Program-made: the position numbers and the translations under genes
Assembly: GCA_021323855.1 (NCBI GenBank)
Contig: JAJPKE010000015.1
Span: forward strand, 248,001 to 312,000
Direction of reading: 5' to 3'
Source of the DNA: Chloroflexota bacterium
GTDB taxonomy: Bacteria > Chloroflexota > Ktedonobacteria > Ktedonobacterales > JADMIN01
Length of the DNA: 64,000 nt
Shown here: positions 40,849 through 50,194 of the stretch, one piece after another
Position numbering within the stretch: the first letter of the stretch is position 1
Layout: the number at the start of each line of letters is the position of its first letter
The notes under the pieces: model-generated
The model's input: only the letters and a program-made list of their open reading frames with translations
What the model was told of the DNA's origin: nothing
Database searches by the model: none

Positions 40849-41804
40849 CACAGCCGGGAAACGATCATAAGGCTCACGAGCAGAGCCGGCACGTCGCTGA
40901 TCTGCTGCCGGAGTATGTCATGGGGACCCTGGCTGAGCATGAGGCGCAGACCGTGCGCAACCACCTGCTGGCCTGCTCTGCCTGCGCCGCCGAGATGAAC
41001 GCCTGGCAGCAGATTGCCGCAGCCGAACATGCTGCGGCTCGCACTGCCGTTGCGCCGTCGCTGGCGCTGCTGAATCGCGTCTGGGCGGAGATAGAGGCGC
41101 CTGTTGCGAGCGCCCTGCCTGCGTCCACTGTGAATACACCTCTTGCGCCGGCCACGGCATCACTCGTGGCAGGGGTGTGGGCATTTTTACGGCACGGCTG
41201 GTGTGTGGCGTTGCGGCAGGCGCGGCTGCTACGCCCAAGCATCTGGCTTGCCTCGGCGCTGGCAATCCTGCTGGCGACGGTCTACGCGCTCCTGCTGCCG
41301 CCACACGATGCGCTCGGTGTCAGTGGTGTATTGACGTTTGCGCTCCCGCTGATCGCCGCCGCAGGCACGGCATTTATTTATGGGCCAGAGACCGATAAAG
41401 GGCTGGAACTTACGCTGGCGACGCCCACCTCTTCGCGGCTGGTGATGCTCAGCCGCTTCTCGTGGATTTTCGCTTACAATGCCGCGCTGGCGCTGCTGGC
41501 GACGCTGGCGCTGGCGCAGATACGTGGCGAGGGGTTCTGGACGCTGGCGCAGCACTGGCTGGGGCCGATGGCGCTGCTTTCCAGCATCAGTTTGGCGTTG
41601 TCGCTGCTGCTCGGCCCGGCCATTGCGCTGGGTGGCGCGCTCGTCCTCTGGCTGGGACGTGTTTTGCACCTGAGCGACGGTATCTCTGTGCATCTGACGC
41701 CAGATGTGTTCTGGCAAACGACGCCGCAAATGCTGCTGATTGCGCTGCTTGTGTTGTTGCTGGCACTCTGGTATGTGCCGCGCCACGAGCGATTAGTCCA
41801 GTGA
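40845..41804 (+). CDS. Zinc-finger anti-sigma domain fused to an ABC-2-permease-like membrane domain
   Basis: 319 aa. The N-terminal ZAS domain has VADLLPEYVMGTLAEHEAQT and the zinc motif H-x3-C-x2-C in HLLACSACAAE (about 40-52). After a linker come about six membrane segments from residue 120. The segment FIYGPETDKGLELTLATPTS followed by RLVMLSRF matches ABC-2-type permeases, where this stretch precedes the second helix. Most ZAS anti-sigma factors have only one helix. It likely holds the upstream sigma factor at the membrane and releases it on an envelope signal (inference). Confidence 0.85.
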   Translation: MTQPGNDHKAHEQSRHVADLLPEYVMGTLAEHEAQTVRNHLLACSACAAEMNAWQQIAAAEHAAARTAVAPSLALLNRVWAEIEAPVASALPASTVNTPLAPATASLVAGVWAFLRHGWCVALRQARLLRPSIWLASALAILLATVYALLLPPHDALGVSGVLTFALPLIAAAGTAFIYGPETDKGLELTLATPTSSRLVMLSRFSWIFAYNAALALLATLALAQIRGEGFWTLAQHWLGPMALLSSISLALSLLLGPAIALGGALVLWLGRVLHLSDGISVHLTPDVFWQTTPQMLLIALLVLLLALWYVPRHERLVQ

Positions 41805-41826
41805 GACCATGAACTGAGGGGGAATA

Positions 41827-42624
41827 GTGAAACAGTTATCTGTAGTAACAGGAGTCATCCGCTACGAATTCTTGATGCAACTACGGCGCAAATCCGTCTG
41901 GATTGCGTTCGTTCTCATGGCGGCGTTGCTGGCGTTCTTGCTCAATCAATTCCTAGCGTTAGTGGGCAAACCCGCCGGTTCCGGTGGCCCGTTGTTTAGC
42001 GAGCGCGATATTGTCATCTTCTGGACGCAGAGTACCGCAACGTTGTTGCCGCTGGGCGCTGGTCTGCTGCTGGCGGACCGTATGCCACGCGACCGCCGCA
42101 CCAACGTCTATGAGTTGCTGCGCACCACACCATCTGCTATCTATGCGCGCCTCGGCGGCAAATATGTAGGCGCTATCCTGGCGACACTCATACCTGCGCT
42201 GCTGGTGCAGTTGATCGGCCTCGGCGTGTTGGTGGCACATTTCCACGATGCCAGTGTCATTCCGCTCTCGCTGCTCACCTTCGTCGTGTTGGTGGTGCCG
42301 CCGGTGCTGTTCGTTGGCGCGTACAGCATCGCCTGCACGACGCTGCTCTGGACGCCGCTCTATATGTTCCTTTTCATCGGTTACTGGCTCTGGACCAACC
42401 TGAATCCATCGCAGCAGATTCCCACCCTGGGCGGGACCTACCTTTCACCGGGCGAGAACTACGTCTATTCGAGTTTCTTCAACTTTCTAGGCTATCGTGA
42501 CGGGTTTTACCATCCGGCGGCGGTCTGGCAGGGAATTCTCAATATCGCGGTGCTGCTGGCGCTCGCGTTGATCGCGCTTGTCGCCGCCTGGCGAATCCAG
42601 GTGGCACAGGCGAACCGGAACTGA
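41827..42624 (+). CDS. ABC-2-type permease-like membrane protein
   Basis: 265 aa from GTG 41827, with GAGGGGGAA upstream. Six hydrophobic segments in the ABC-2 pattern: a cytoplasmic start VIRYEFLMQLRRKSVWIAFV, then DRMPRDRRTNVYELLRTTPS before helix 3. It belongs to the operon of the sigma and anti-sigma genes. No ATP-binding subunit is encoded next to it, so it either shares a distant ATPase or works without one. Confidence 0.8.
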   Translation: MKQLSVVTGVIRYEFLMQLRRKSVWIAFVLMAALLAFLLNQFLALVGKPAGSGGPLFSERDIVIFWTQSTATLLPLGAGLLLADRMPRDRRTNVYELLRTTPSAIYARLGGKYVGAILATLIPALLVQLIGLGVLVAHFHDASVIPLSLLTFVVLVVPPVLFVGAYSIACTTLLWTPLYMFLFIGYWLWTNLNPSQQIPTLGGTYLSPGENYVYSSFFNFLGYRDGFYHPAAVWQGILNIAVLLALALIALVAAWRIQVAQANRN

Positions 42625-42651
42625 CGGATACTATTGAGGACAGTACCGCAT

Positions 42652-43377
42652 ATGTATCACCGTCTGCGCTATGAAGCGCGCGAACTTGGCATGCGCTTCT
42701 TCGCGTTGCCGTTGCTGGTAACACTCATCTTCGTTGGCGTTGCGCTGCTCGCTGCTTTCGACGCCGGGCGCTCAGGTGACAGCGCCGCGATAGCACACGA
42801 CTATCTGGCAAAGGGGCTGCTCTTTCTGCTGGAGTTTGGTATTCCGCCGGTTGCCGGTCTGATTGCCGCCAATGTGGTTGCAGATAATTCGGCGCTCGAA
42901 CTGCATCTTTCGCTGCCGCATTCCTATGCTGGCGTCATCGGTCTGCGGCTGGCGCTGCTCACGCTCTGGACATGGCTTACCTGCCTCATCGTCGCGCTGG
43001 TCGTTGGCGTCGCTGGCTACTGGATTGCGCCACAGCCAGCGCCACAGAGCGCGTTTATCTGGTTTGCCCCTTGCCTGTGGTTCATCTGTGGGGGCGCGCT
43101 GCTCACCCTGCTCTTACGCAGCCGCATCGCCAGCAGCGCGCTTTTGGGCATGCTCTGGATTGGCGAACTGCTCTTTCGCCCAGTATTTTTGCAAAACACG
43201 GCCCTGCAAAAGATCTATCTCTTCCTGACGCTGGAAACCATCAAAAGTGGCAGCGCCCCCAATGCGGCCTATTGGCTCACCAACCGGCTCACATTGCTGG
43301 CGATGGCTGCTTTGTTTCTGGTCGGCACAGCGTTGCTGCTGCGGCAGAACGAGTACCTGCTCGGCCACGAAGCATGA
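42652..43377 (+). CDS. Second ABC-2-like membrane protein of the sigma operon
   Basis: 241 aa from ATG 42652, with TGAGGAC upstream; TTG 42634 is less likely. Six hydrophobic segments. MYHRLRYEARELGMRFFALP and ADNSALELHLSLPHSYAGVI match the layout of the previous two permease-like domains, so three related membrane modules stand in a row. Function unknown. It is followed by the convergent alpha/beta hydrolase gene 49 bp away. Confidence 0.75.
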   Translation: MYHRLRYEARELGMRFFALPLLVTLIFVGVALLAAFDAGRSGDSAAIAHDYLAKGLLFLLEFGIPPVAGLIAANVVADNSALELHLSLPHSYAGVIGLRLALLTLWTWLTCLIVALVVGVAGYWIAPQPAPQSAFIWFAPCLWFICGGALLTLLLRSRIASSALLGMLWIGELLFRPVFLQNTALQKIYLFLTLETIKSGSAPNAAYWLTNRLTLLAMAALFLVGTALLLRQNEYLLGHEA

Positions 43378-43425
43378 GCCGAGGAACGAGTATCTGCATG
43401 GCCGCCCTCTGGCTGTCCGATACCG

Positions 43426-44238
43426 CTAGCCTATAATGCTGCGAATATGCGCCACAATCTCGTCAGCGCAGTGCAGCGCCATCCAATGCCATCCGTCTGG
43501 GACGATATGGAGTTCCACGCCAGGAATAATGGCGCGCAGCCGTTGCGCCTGCGCCAGACCGAAGTGCTTCTCACGTTCGCCCCACATGATGAGCGTCGGG
43601 CAGGCGATGTGGCTGTATTGCGCTGCCAGCTCCGGCAGCGTATCTTCATATCCGGCGCACATCTCAATGATGAAATCGCGTACTTCGCGGCGGCGAAAGG
43701 CTGACCACAGATCGGCCCGCAGGTCCGAAGGAAGGCGCATATGCCGGGGAAGCGAACTCTTCTCCACCTGGTCGAACACGAACGCTGGGAACAGGCGCAA
43801 GGCGGTCCTATTTATTGCTGCCCTGCGCATAAGCCGAATTTCCCAGGACGTTTGCCCATCGGGAAACGCCAGGCAGTTCATCACTACAAGCTGCCGCACT
43901 TTTTCTGGATATCTGATTGCGCAGGCAAGCGCCGCCTGTCCGCCCATATCAGCGCCAACCAGGGTGGCGCGTTCAATTTCCCAGTGTTGCAGCAGGACCA
44001 CCAGGCGATCAGCCATGTCAAACGGAGTCGCGCCGCCTGTCCAGCGATCACTATAGCCCATCCCCGGCCAATCAAACGCGATGGTCTGGTTTGTGCCAGA
44101 CAGACGTTCCGCCAGCGCTGACCAGATCTGCAAGTTGTCCGGGTAGCCATGCAAAAACACCAGCGTCGGTCCCTGCCCGGTCCGCGCAACCCGTACTCGC
44201 TGTCCGCTCGGAAGCAGATCGAACTGTGTGGCTAACAT
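43426..44238 (-). CDS. Alpha/beta hydrolase with an Asp nucleophile (epoxide hydrolase/dehalogenase type)
   Basis: 270 aa from ATG 44238, overlapping the stop of the upstream FAD-enzyme gene. Oxyanion loop HGYPDNLQIW (the H-G-x-P form of epoxide hydrolases) and nucleophile elbow VGADMGGQAAL, with Asp in place of Ser. An acidic residue follows near LIMWGEREKHFG and the catalytic His is in GWHWMALH. Asp nucleophiles are used by epoxide hydrolases and haloalkane dehalogenases, so it may open an epoxide. It is translationally coupled to the CrtI-like enzyme, suggesting a shared pathway. Confidence 0.88.
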   Translation of the reverse strand: MLATQFDLLPSGQRVRVARTGQGPTLVFLHGYPDNLQIWSALAERLSGTNQTIAFDWPGMGYSDRWTGGATPFDMADRLVVLLQHWEIERATLVGADMGGQAALACAIRYPEKVRQLVVMNCLAFPDGQTSWEIRLMRRAAINRTALRLFPAFVFDQVEKSSLPRHMRLPSDLRADLWSAFRRREVRDFIIEMCAGYEDTLPELAAQYSHIACPTLIMWGEREKHFGLAQAQRLRAIIPGVELHIVPDGWHWMALHCADEIVAHIRSIIG

Positions 44239-45620
44239 AGCAGCTCTCGCGCCGCCAGAATGCCGGAGATGGCGGCGAAGCTGACCCACTGGCCAGGGTC
44301 GGTTGCGCTGCCGGCAAAGTACAGGCCGTTCACGAGACGGCTCTTGTGGCTGATACGCCCACTGAGCATCAGGCGTCTCGTCATGACTGGATTCATGCTG
44401 TCACGAAAGAGGGAAAACTCGCGGCCCAGGTCGGCGGCGACACGACGCGCAACGGGTCGCGCCTGCGCAAAGTCGCTTCTCCACCACTGCTCAGCAATCA
44501 GCTCATCCAGATATGCCTGCTGTCCGCTCTCGCCCGCCTGCTCTGCCCACTCCTGACTAACCGGCCCCAACAGCCGTGCGGTACCATCGCGTGACGGATC
44601 GGCGACTCCCGGTTGTATGAGCAGACGGCAGTGCCCTTGCTTTGGCAGCCTGAAACGTAGGAAATGAGCATCACTGGATGATTGGACGGCGAGGTAGGCA
44701 GCGACACCAGGAGATTGTAGGGGCAACCTTTGCAGCTTGCGGACATATCGCTTTGGAGACTGGCCGAGCAGGTGCATATAGGTACTCATTGGACTGGCAT
44801 TGCTGACGATGCCCTTCACTTCGATCAGCTCATCCCCGGTTTCCACCGCCTGCACAGCACCCTGCGCGCAATGGATTTTGCGGACCTTCGCGCCGTAGCG
44901 AAATTCGGCTCCTGCGTTCTTCGCTACCTGTTCCAGCGCAATGGGAATCGTCCCAATGCCGCCACGACAGACATATGCGCCGTTATAGTGGATCAGCGCC
45001 GGCACAAATGCCAGCAGTGAAGGCGCTTCAGTGGCTTCTTGCCCGGCAATATGCGTCCATATTGACAGGGCATCGGTTATCATGTGCGGCAGAGCAGATT
45101 GCTTCAGAATTGCCGAGAGCGAACTGAGCAGGAACGGCGCCAGGTCTAGTGCGCGATAGCGAAGCAGCGCGCGTGGGCCGGGGTTCGCAGTGTATAGCAG
45201 TGGGCGCAGCCTCGTATAGATTGCGTACACCCGCTCTACAAAGCGTATGTATTGCTCTCCGGCTCCCTGGCCTAGCCGGTCGAATCCCGCAGCCGTCGTA
45301 GCGAGATCACGGTGGATCTGCACTGTTGGCCCATCTTCGTACTCAACCTGGTAAATATCTTCAAGCTGCACGAGTTGCACATGCGCAGCGAGGTTCTCGC
45401 CCAACTGATCGAACCCCCACTCAAGCCCGGCCCGGTCGAGCAAAATATAAGGGCCAAGATCGAAGGTCAACTGCTCGACGGTAAGCAGTGAAGCCAGCCC
45501 GCCCGGTTTGCTGCTGGCTTCGAGAACGAGAACATCCTCGCCACGTTTCGCCAGAAAAGCAGCGGCGGCGAGGCCACCCATCCCCGCCCCGATGACAACG
45601 ATCCGCTTGCTAGTTCCCAC
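44232..45620 (-). CDS. CrtI-like FAD-dependent desaturase/oxidoreductase
   Basis: 462 aa if GTG 45620 is used (AGAGG upstream); GTG 45644 is also possible. The Rossmann FAD-binding motif IVVIGAGMGGLAAAAFLAKR is followed by VLVLEASSKPGGLASLL and, at the end, GLYFAGSATDPGQWVSFAAI, the paired signatures of phytoene desaturase and related carotenoid enzymes. No phytoene synthase is seen nearby. It overlaps the DUF2071 gene before it and the Asp-nucleophile hydrolase after it, so the three form one unit. Confidence 0.88.
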   Translation of the reverse strand: MGTSKRIVVIGAGMGGLAAAAFLAKRGEDVLVLEASSKPGGLASLLTVEQLTFDLGPYILLDRAGLEWGFDQLGENLAAHVQLVQLEDIYQVEYEDGPTVQIHRDLATTAAGFDRLGQGAGEQYIRFVERVYAIYTRLRPLLYTANPGPRALLRYRALDLAPFLLSSLSAILKQSALPHMITDALSIWTHIAGQEATEAPSLLAFVPALIHYNGAYVCRGGIGTIPIALEQVAKNAGAEFRYGAKVRKIHCAQGAVQAVETGDELIEVKGIVSNASPMSTYMHLLGQSPKRYVRKLQRLPLQSPGVAAYLAVQSSSDAHFLRFRLPKQGHCRLLIQPGVADPSRDGTARLLGPVSQEWAEQAGESGQQAYLDELIAEQWWRSDFAQARPVARRVAADLGREFSLFRDSMNPVMTRRLMLSGRISHKSRLVNGLYFAGSATDPGQWVSFAAISGILAARELLC

Positions 45621-46404
45621 TACCTGGCCTCTGCTCGATGCCACGCAACGCGAAGTAGTGCGGTATGTTGGTCATCGTTATTACATGGTCTGCTTCAGTT
45701 GCCGGAGCATCAAGAGATTCCAGGAAGGCATAGCGATGTGTCTTGCAACTGCCCGTCAGCGGCGTATGCCAGACATCATGCGTTTCGGCCAACAATCGCA
45801 GGTTTTGCGTCTGTGCATTCCAGTCTGCGCCATAGGATACATTTAGAAGGAACGCATCTGCGGCTTCAATGTCCGGAAATCGTGAACTTGCAGGAAGTCC
45901 GGCTCCGATGGAGTTTTTGACAACATCAGCCTGATAGAGTAACGTTCCAGCTTCATCCTGCATCTGAACCCGCCAGTAATCGGGCGTCTCCAGCAATTGT
46001 ATATCTCTGGCCTGAAAACGAACGCCTGGCAATCGCTTGCCTATGGCGGCGAAGAGTCGGCTATTGATATTCGCTTCCAGCACCAGCACGGACTCGCGCA
46101 ACACGCCATCAGGATAGGGGAGACGGGCGCGAGTACGATGGATAAGATAGTTGAACTCGATCCCAACTGGGCCAGGCAAAAGGGAAGGACGCAGGCGCTT
46201 GAGATTGACGAAGCAGGCTGATACCCAGGCAAATCCTTGCCAGACCGAAAGCTCTGCGTTAGGTGGCAAGAAACGGCTGAGCGCTTCGGGTGGCACGGGA
46301 TAACTGAATAAGAAGCGCCGTGTCACTACGCCGTTCAGGTGCAAGCCTGATAGCGGCGTAGTGGGAGAGATGTCATACCTGTGAGACTGCGTGAATTTGC
46401 TCAT
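45610..46404 (-). CDS. DUF2071 family protein (YqjF-like, acetoacetate decarboxylase-like fold)
   Basis: 264 aa, ATG 46404 with AAGGGAAG upstream. Contains FLFSYPVPPEALSRFLPPNA near the start and FAWVSACFVNLKRLRPSLLP, typical of DUF2071. The family shares a fold with acetoacetate decarboxylase, but no function is known. First gene of a three-gene operon with the CrtI-like enzyme and the hydrolase. Confidence 0.82.
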   Translation of the reverse strand: MSKFTQSHRYDISPTTPLSGLHLNGVVTRRFLFSYPVPPEALSRFLPPNAELSVWQGFAWVSACFVNLKRLRPSLLPGPVGIEFNYLIHRTRARLPYPDGVLRESVLVLEANINSRLFAAIGKRLPGVRFQARDIQLLETPDYWRVQMQDEAGTLLYQADVVKNSIGAGLPASSRFPDIEAADAFLLNVSYGADWNAQTQNLRLLAETHDVWHTPLTGSCKTHRYAFLESLDAPATEADHVITMTNIPHYFALRGIEQRPGSGN

Positions 46405-46442
46405 CTTCTTCCCTTTTGCATAGTGGCGCCAGATTGGCAGGC

Positions 46443-48239
46443 TTAATCGTGGCGGCTATCGCGCCGCCACATCGTCACGACAACTACCAGCGCCGCTGCC
46501 AGCCCCACCGGCAGCCAGAGTGGCGCGGGACGGCTCAACATGCGCGCTGGTTGGCGCATGGCGCGACCACGTCGCAAACCACCTCTGCCGCGCCGCTGCC
46601 CCCAGTCTGCACGGGCGGCGCTCTCCACCACCACGCGCAGGTCGCCACGTTCGGCTCGCGCCAGCACGCGGTCCAACCGGCGCGGGATGTCCGCAAGGCT
46701 GCGCGCAATGGCCAGGCCGTCACGCAGGGTATTGCGCCCCAGTTCGCTCAGGCTGTCCGCACCCAGCAGATTCAGGATGCTTTCTGCGCCGCTGGTGCGC
46801 AGGAATTGCTGGGCATAGGGTGTTGCCACCGCCAGGAAGTTGAACTTCGGGTCGAGCGTCGTTGCCAGTCCTGTCAACATGCCGACCATGCGCCCGAAGA
46901 AGGCGAATTGCGCGGGCAGGCGCAACGGTTGATCGTAAAGGACTGAGCGGATATCGCCCATCACCTCGCGTTGGTCCACGGAACGAAGATTGCCAAAGGG
47001 CAGATCACGGAAGTGGCCCAGCATCAGGCCAACCGCCTGCTCGATGACCTCGCGGTCGGCTTCTTCGCCCAGGAAGCCCAGCGCATCCAGCCCGCGCACC
47101 ATCTGCGCGGCGTCGTCGCGCGCCATGCCGGCGAAACAGTCGAGCATGCCGGAGCGCAGTTTCGGCGTAATCGTGCTCATCATGCCGAAGTCCACAAACA
47201 CCAGCCGTGGACCGCCATCCACACGCGCATGTGGCTGCACGAAGATATTGCCGGGATGCGGGTCGGCATGGAAGAAGCCGGCTTCGAGAACCTGCTTGAA
47301 ATAAGCGTTTGCCAGTTGCACCGCCAGCTTAGGCCGGCTCACTCCTGCGGCGTCTATCTGCGCTGTTTGCGAAATCTTGATGCCGTCCACCCAGGAGAGC
47401 ACGAGGACACGCCGCGTCGTATAGGCGCTCAGCACCTCCGGCGCGCTGATATCGTCGTCATTCTCGAAGATGCGCGCGAAACGCTCGGCGTTCTGGCCCT
47501 CGCGCACGTAATCGAGTTCCTCGTATACCGTGCGGCTGAACTCGCGGTAGAGCATGCGCAGATCAATAATGCGGTCCGCCTGCGGCGCGAGCCTGCGCAC
47601 GACCCGCAGCACAAAGCGCAATGAAGCGAGGTCCGTCTGGATGATGCGCGTAATGCCAGGTCGCTGCACCTTAACGGCGACCTCGCGGCCATCCAGCAAT
47701 CTGGCGCGATGCACCTGGCCGAGCGAGGCCGACCCGGCGGGAGCGTGCTCGAAGCTGCTGAAAATCTCAGAGAGCGGCGCCTGCAATTCGTCTTCGATCA
47801 CCGCGCGAATATCCTCGAACCGTTCAGGCGGCACCTCATCCTGCAAGCCCGCCAGCACGTTCAGCGCTTCCGGCGGCAGCAGGTCAGCCCGCGCGCCGAG
47901 GAATTGCCCCAACTTGATGAGCAATCCGCCGAGCGCCACCGCCGTCACTCGGAACTCCTTTAACACGCGCACCAACGTCTCGATGCGGGGTTGCGCGTCG
48001 TACTCGCCGCGCGCCCGCGCCTGGATAACCCGCTGCCGCTCACGATTCATGATGTAGAGCGTGCGCAGCAACAACGACGTGACACGATACGTGCGCCACA
48101 GGCGATTCTGCCGGATCAGCGTGTCCAGTCGCAGGCTGATTCGCCTCGTGTTCTGCGCCGTCGTCTTTTCTGCCAGGCGTCCAACGTTATCGCGCCTATC
48201 TTGTCTATCTTGCCTATATTTGTTGTCCGGTTGAGCCAT
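46443..48239 (-). CDS. UbiB/ABC1/AarF atypical kinase-like protein
   Basis: 598 aa from ATG 48239; in-frame ATGs at 48260 and 48287 remain possible. UbiB-family signatures: LLIKLGQFLGARADLLP (K-x-G-Q), the Ala-rich loop AGSASLGQVHRARL, VAVKVQRPG, HADPHPGNIF and VFVDFGMM. A C-terminal helix (LWLPVGLAAALVVVVTMW) anchors it in the membrane. Members act as ATPases helping isoprenoid quinone or lipid metabolism. The N-terminus contains YRQDRQDRRD, encoded by a 9-bp-period array at 48195-48222. It stands alone. Confidence 0.92.
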   Translation of the reverse strand: MAQPDNKYRQDRQDRRDNVGRLAEKTTAQNTRRISLRLDTLIRQNRLWRTYRVTSLLLRTLYIMNRERQRVIQARARGEYDAQPRIETLVRVLKEFRVTAVALGGLLIKLGQFLGARADLLPPEALNVLAGLQDEVPPERFEDIRAVIEDELQAPLSEIFSSFEHAPAGSASLGQVHRARLLDGREVAVKVQRPGITRIIQTDLASLRFVLRVVRRLAPQADRIIDLRMLYREFSRTVYEELDYVREGQNAERFARIFENDDDISAPEVLSAYTTRRVLVLSWVDGIKISQTAQIDAAGVSRPKLAVQLANAYFKQVLEAGFFHADPHPGNIFVQPHARVDGGPRLVFVDFGMMSTITPKLRSGMLDCFAGMARDDAAQMVRGLDALGFLGEEADREVIEQAVGLMLGHFRDLPFGNLRSVDQREVMGDIRSVLYDQPLRLPAQFAFFGRMVGMLTGLATTLDPKFNFLAVATPYAQQFLRTSGAESILNLLGADSLSELGRNTLRDGLAIARSLADIPRRLDRVLARAERGDLRVVVESAARADWGQRRGRGGLRRGRAMRQPARMLSRPAPLWLPVGLAAALVVVVTMWRRDSRHD

Positions 48240-48451
48240 AACACCTTCTATCTCGTCCATCCATCCTGCCCATACACCGCGTGGCAAGGGCGGAGGAGCA
48301 ATGGCGACGGCCCAATCCGCTCCCGATCACTCCCCACTGTATTTCATACGTCTTTGCGTGCGGTTCCGCCAACTATCCGAAAGATGAGGTATTGAAAGTG
48401 ACTTTTTTGGTGGGCACAGAGGATATATACAGATCGCGTGCTACTTCTCCG

Positions 48452-48901
48452 CTATATCGAGTCGCCGAGCGCCTCTGTTATGGCCGCCTCCAGCGAAAGC
48501 ACACGCCCTGCCGCGAACGCTTTCGCCCACGCCTCCGCGCCCAGCGCCACCCGTGCTGCTGCTACAGCCTGCTCGCTGTCGGTTCGCTCGTTTGCCGGCT
48601 GTGGCGCGCCAAGTTCCTCTCGTAGCGCCGTTGCCGCCGCCAGCAGCCGCGCCGCGCGTTCTCCTTGCCCAGTCGCGCCAGCCGTGCTTGCGAGTCCCTC
48701 CAATCCCACTGCACAGCGGCGAGGGTCGCCCAATTCCCAGTACAACGCCAGCGCTTCTCGTTGCAGAGCATCCGCCCGAGGTATATCACGCTGCCGTAGC
48801 GCAACTGAACTGAGATTTGAGAGACAGGAGGCCACAATGTCACGGTCGCCCACCTCGCGCGCCAGCGACAGTGGCTGACGCCTATCATGGATAGTAGCCA
48901 T
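48452..48901 (-). pseudogene. C-terminal remnant of a LuxR/SARP-type TPR regulator
   Basis: Up to 149 codons reading LSLAREVGDRDIVASCLSNL, ELGDPRRCAVGLEGLA, GERAARLLAAATALREELGA and GRVLSLEAAI. This matches the ending of large ATPase/TPR transcription activators (LAREVGD, ELGD, RAARLLGAA, LSLEEAV). The ATPase part, most TPRs and the DNA-binding domain are absent upstream, so this is probably what is left of a deleted gene. Confidence 0.65.
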
Positions 48902-48990
48902 CCAGGGCTGATATTGCCTCCATCGTGCCGCGCCGGGGATGGTTCCGATAGCCTTCCTCTAGCCTTTCTGACCGCGAGGAAGGGATGAGG

Positions 48991-49554
48991 TTAGGTGGCG
49001 CTACAGGTGCGCTGGATGATGAATGCGAAGACGAAGGGATAATTGGTCGCATCAACCGAAGGCCGAAGCTGGCTGACCGCCGACGCTCGATAGATATGGA
49101 GGGTAGCCGTCGCGCAGTGATGCGTCCAGGCTGCGGCGGCGAGGTCCGTCTGTGGCAGCGCCAGCGGCTGCGTTTGCCAGCCCTGTGACTGCAACTGCGT
49201 GGCATACCAGGCGATGATCGCTTGTACCGTCGTATCAATGGTTGGCGGCGCAGGTGAATGGAAACCAAAGTAGCGCGTCACGGTTGCGCCAACGCCGGTT
49301 TTGTTGCTGGCAGGCGTGCCGGCATGATTCAGTGGGGTGGCGCCCGGATAGACCAGGGCATAGGCCGGAAGCTGCTCCAACGCTTGAAGCGTGGGGTCAT
49401 AGCCAGGCGAGGTGGCGCCTTCGATGGCGATAGCAACCACCAGCACGGTCGTCAGCGCGGCGGCAATGAGGACCTTTTGCCAGGAGAGCGCATGTCGCAC
49501 GGCGTACAAGACACGTTGCGCTGGTGAGGAGGGCACATAGGCTAGTTTCCGCAT
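48991..49554 (-). CDS. Membrane-anchored protein of unknown function
   Basis: 187 aa, ATG 49554 with AGGGGG upstream. One membrane segment at about 27-48 (VLIAAALTTVLVVAIAIEGA), then an outer domain with LEQLPAYALVYPGATPLN and IAWYATQLQSQGWQTQPL, a pattern seen in small anchored domains. No catalytic motif recognised. Confidence 0.65.
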   Translation of the reverse strand: MRKLAYVPSSPAQRVLYAVRHALSWQKVLIAAALTTVLVVAIAIEGATSPGYDPTLQALEQLPAYALVYPGATPLNHAGTPASNKTGVGATVTRYFGFHSPAPPTIDTTVQAIIAWYATQLQSQGWQTQPLALPQTDLAAAAWTHHCATATLHIYRASAVSQLRPSVDATNYPFVFAFIIQRTCSAT

Positions 49555-49705
49555 ATGCTATTTCCCCCTCTCGTCGCTCTGCATGCTTCTGCGCTCGTAT
49601 CTACGACCATGAACAGCCGTTTGCTCAATTATGCGCTACCCACGCTGCGCAGGCAAGCGTATCACAAGAATGGGCCAGTATGCCATCACCGCTCGGTCGC
49701 TTGCG

Positions 49706-50155
49706 CTAGTGATCTTGCCGCGCCCGCTCCAGCACGCTGCGCAATTCTTCTGGCAGCGGGGTGGCGCGTTCGGTTGTGGGGTCCATCGAAACGATCACCA
49801 TCTTTCCTTCTGCGACGAGCGGCGCATCGCTTGCGCTGACACCATCTGGAATGCGCGAGACGTTGCGCGCAGTGAAAGCGACCGTCCAGGAGGAAGTGCC
49901 GACGTGAGCGATGCGCGCGGTGATGTCGAGTTCATCGTCATAGCTAATGGCGCCGCGAAAATCGCAGGAGAGATGAGCGCGCGGAAACGCCTGTCCTAGC
50001 AGCGTGGTGGCATAAGGCACACCGAGGCCGCGCATCAACTCATGCTCAGCCACCTCAAAGTAGCGAAACATCGCCGTGAAGTGAATTCGCTGGCTGCTAT
50101 CAACATCCACAAACGGCACACGAACGCGAATCGTTGCCCCTGGCTCTCCCGGCAT
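49706..50155 (-). CDS. Acyl-CoA thioesterase, hotdog (4HBT/YbgC) family
   Basis: 149 aa from ATG 50155; TTG 50194 in frame is less likely. Hotdog fold with VPFVDVDSSQRIHFTAMFRY and FEVAEHELMRGLG, matching the Y/F-x-D-x-D...HF...YF pattern of YbgC-like thioesterases, which hydrolyse acyl-CoA. It follows the HAD gene with about 40 bp between and is probably co-transcribed. Confidence 0.85.
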   Translation of the reverse strand: MPGEPGATIRVRVPFVDVDSSQRIHFTAMFRYFEVAEHELMRGLGVPYATTLLGQAFPRAHLSCDFRGAISYDDELDITARIAHVGTSSWTVAFTARNVSRIPDGVSASDAPLVAEGKMVIVSMDPTTERATPLPEELRSVLERARQDH

Positions 50156-50194
50156 ACACGCTCTACTTTCTATTGAATTAGGGACATCACTCAA

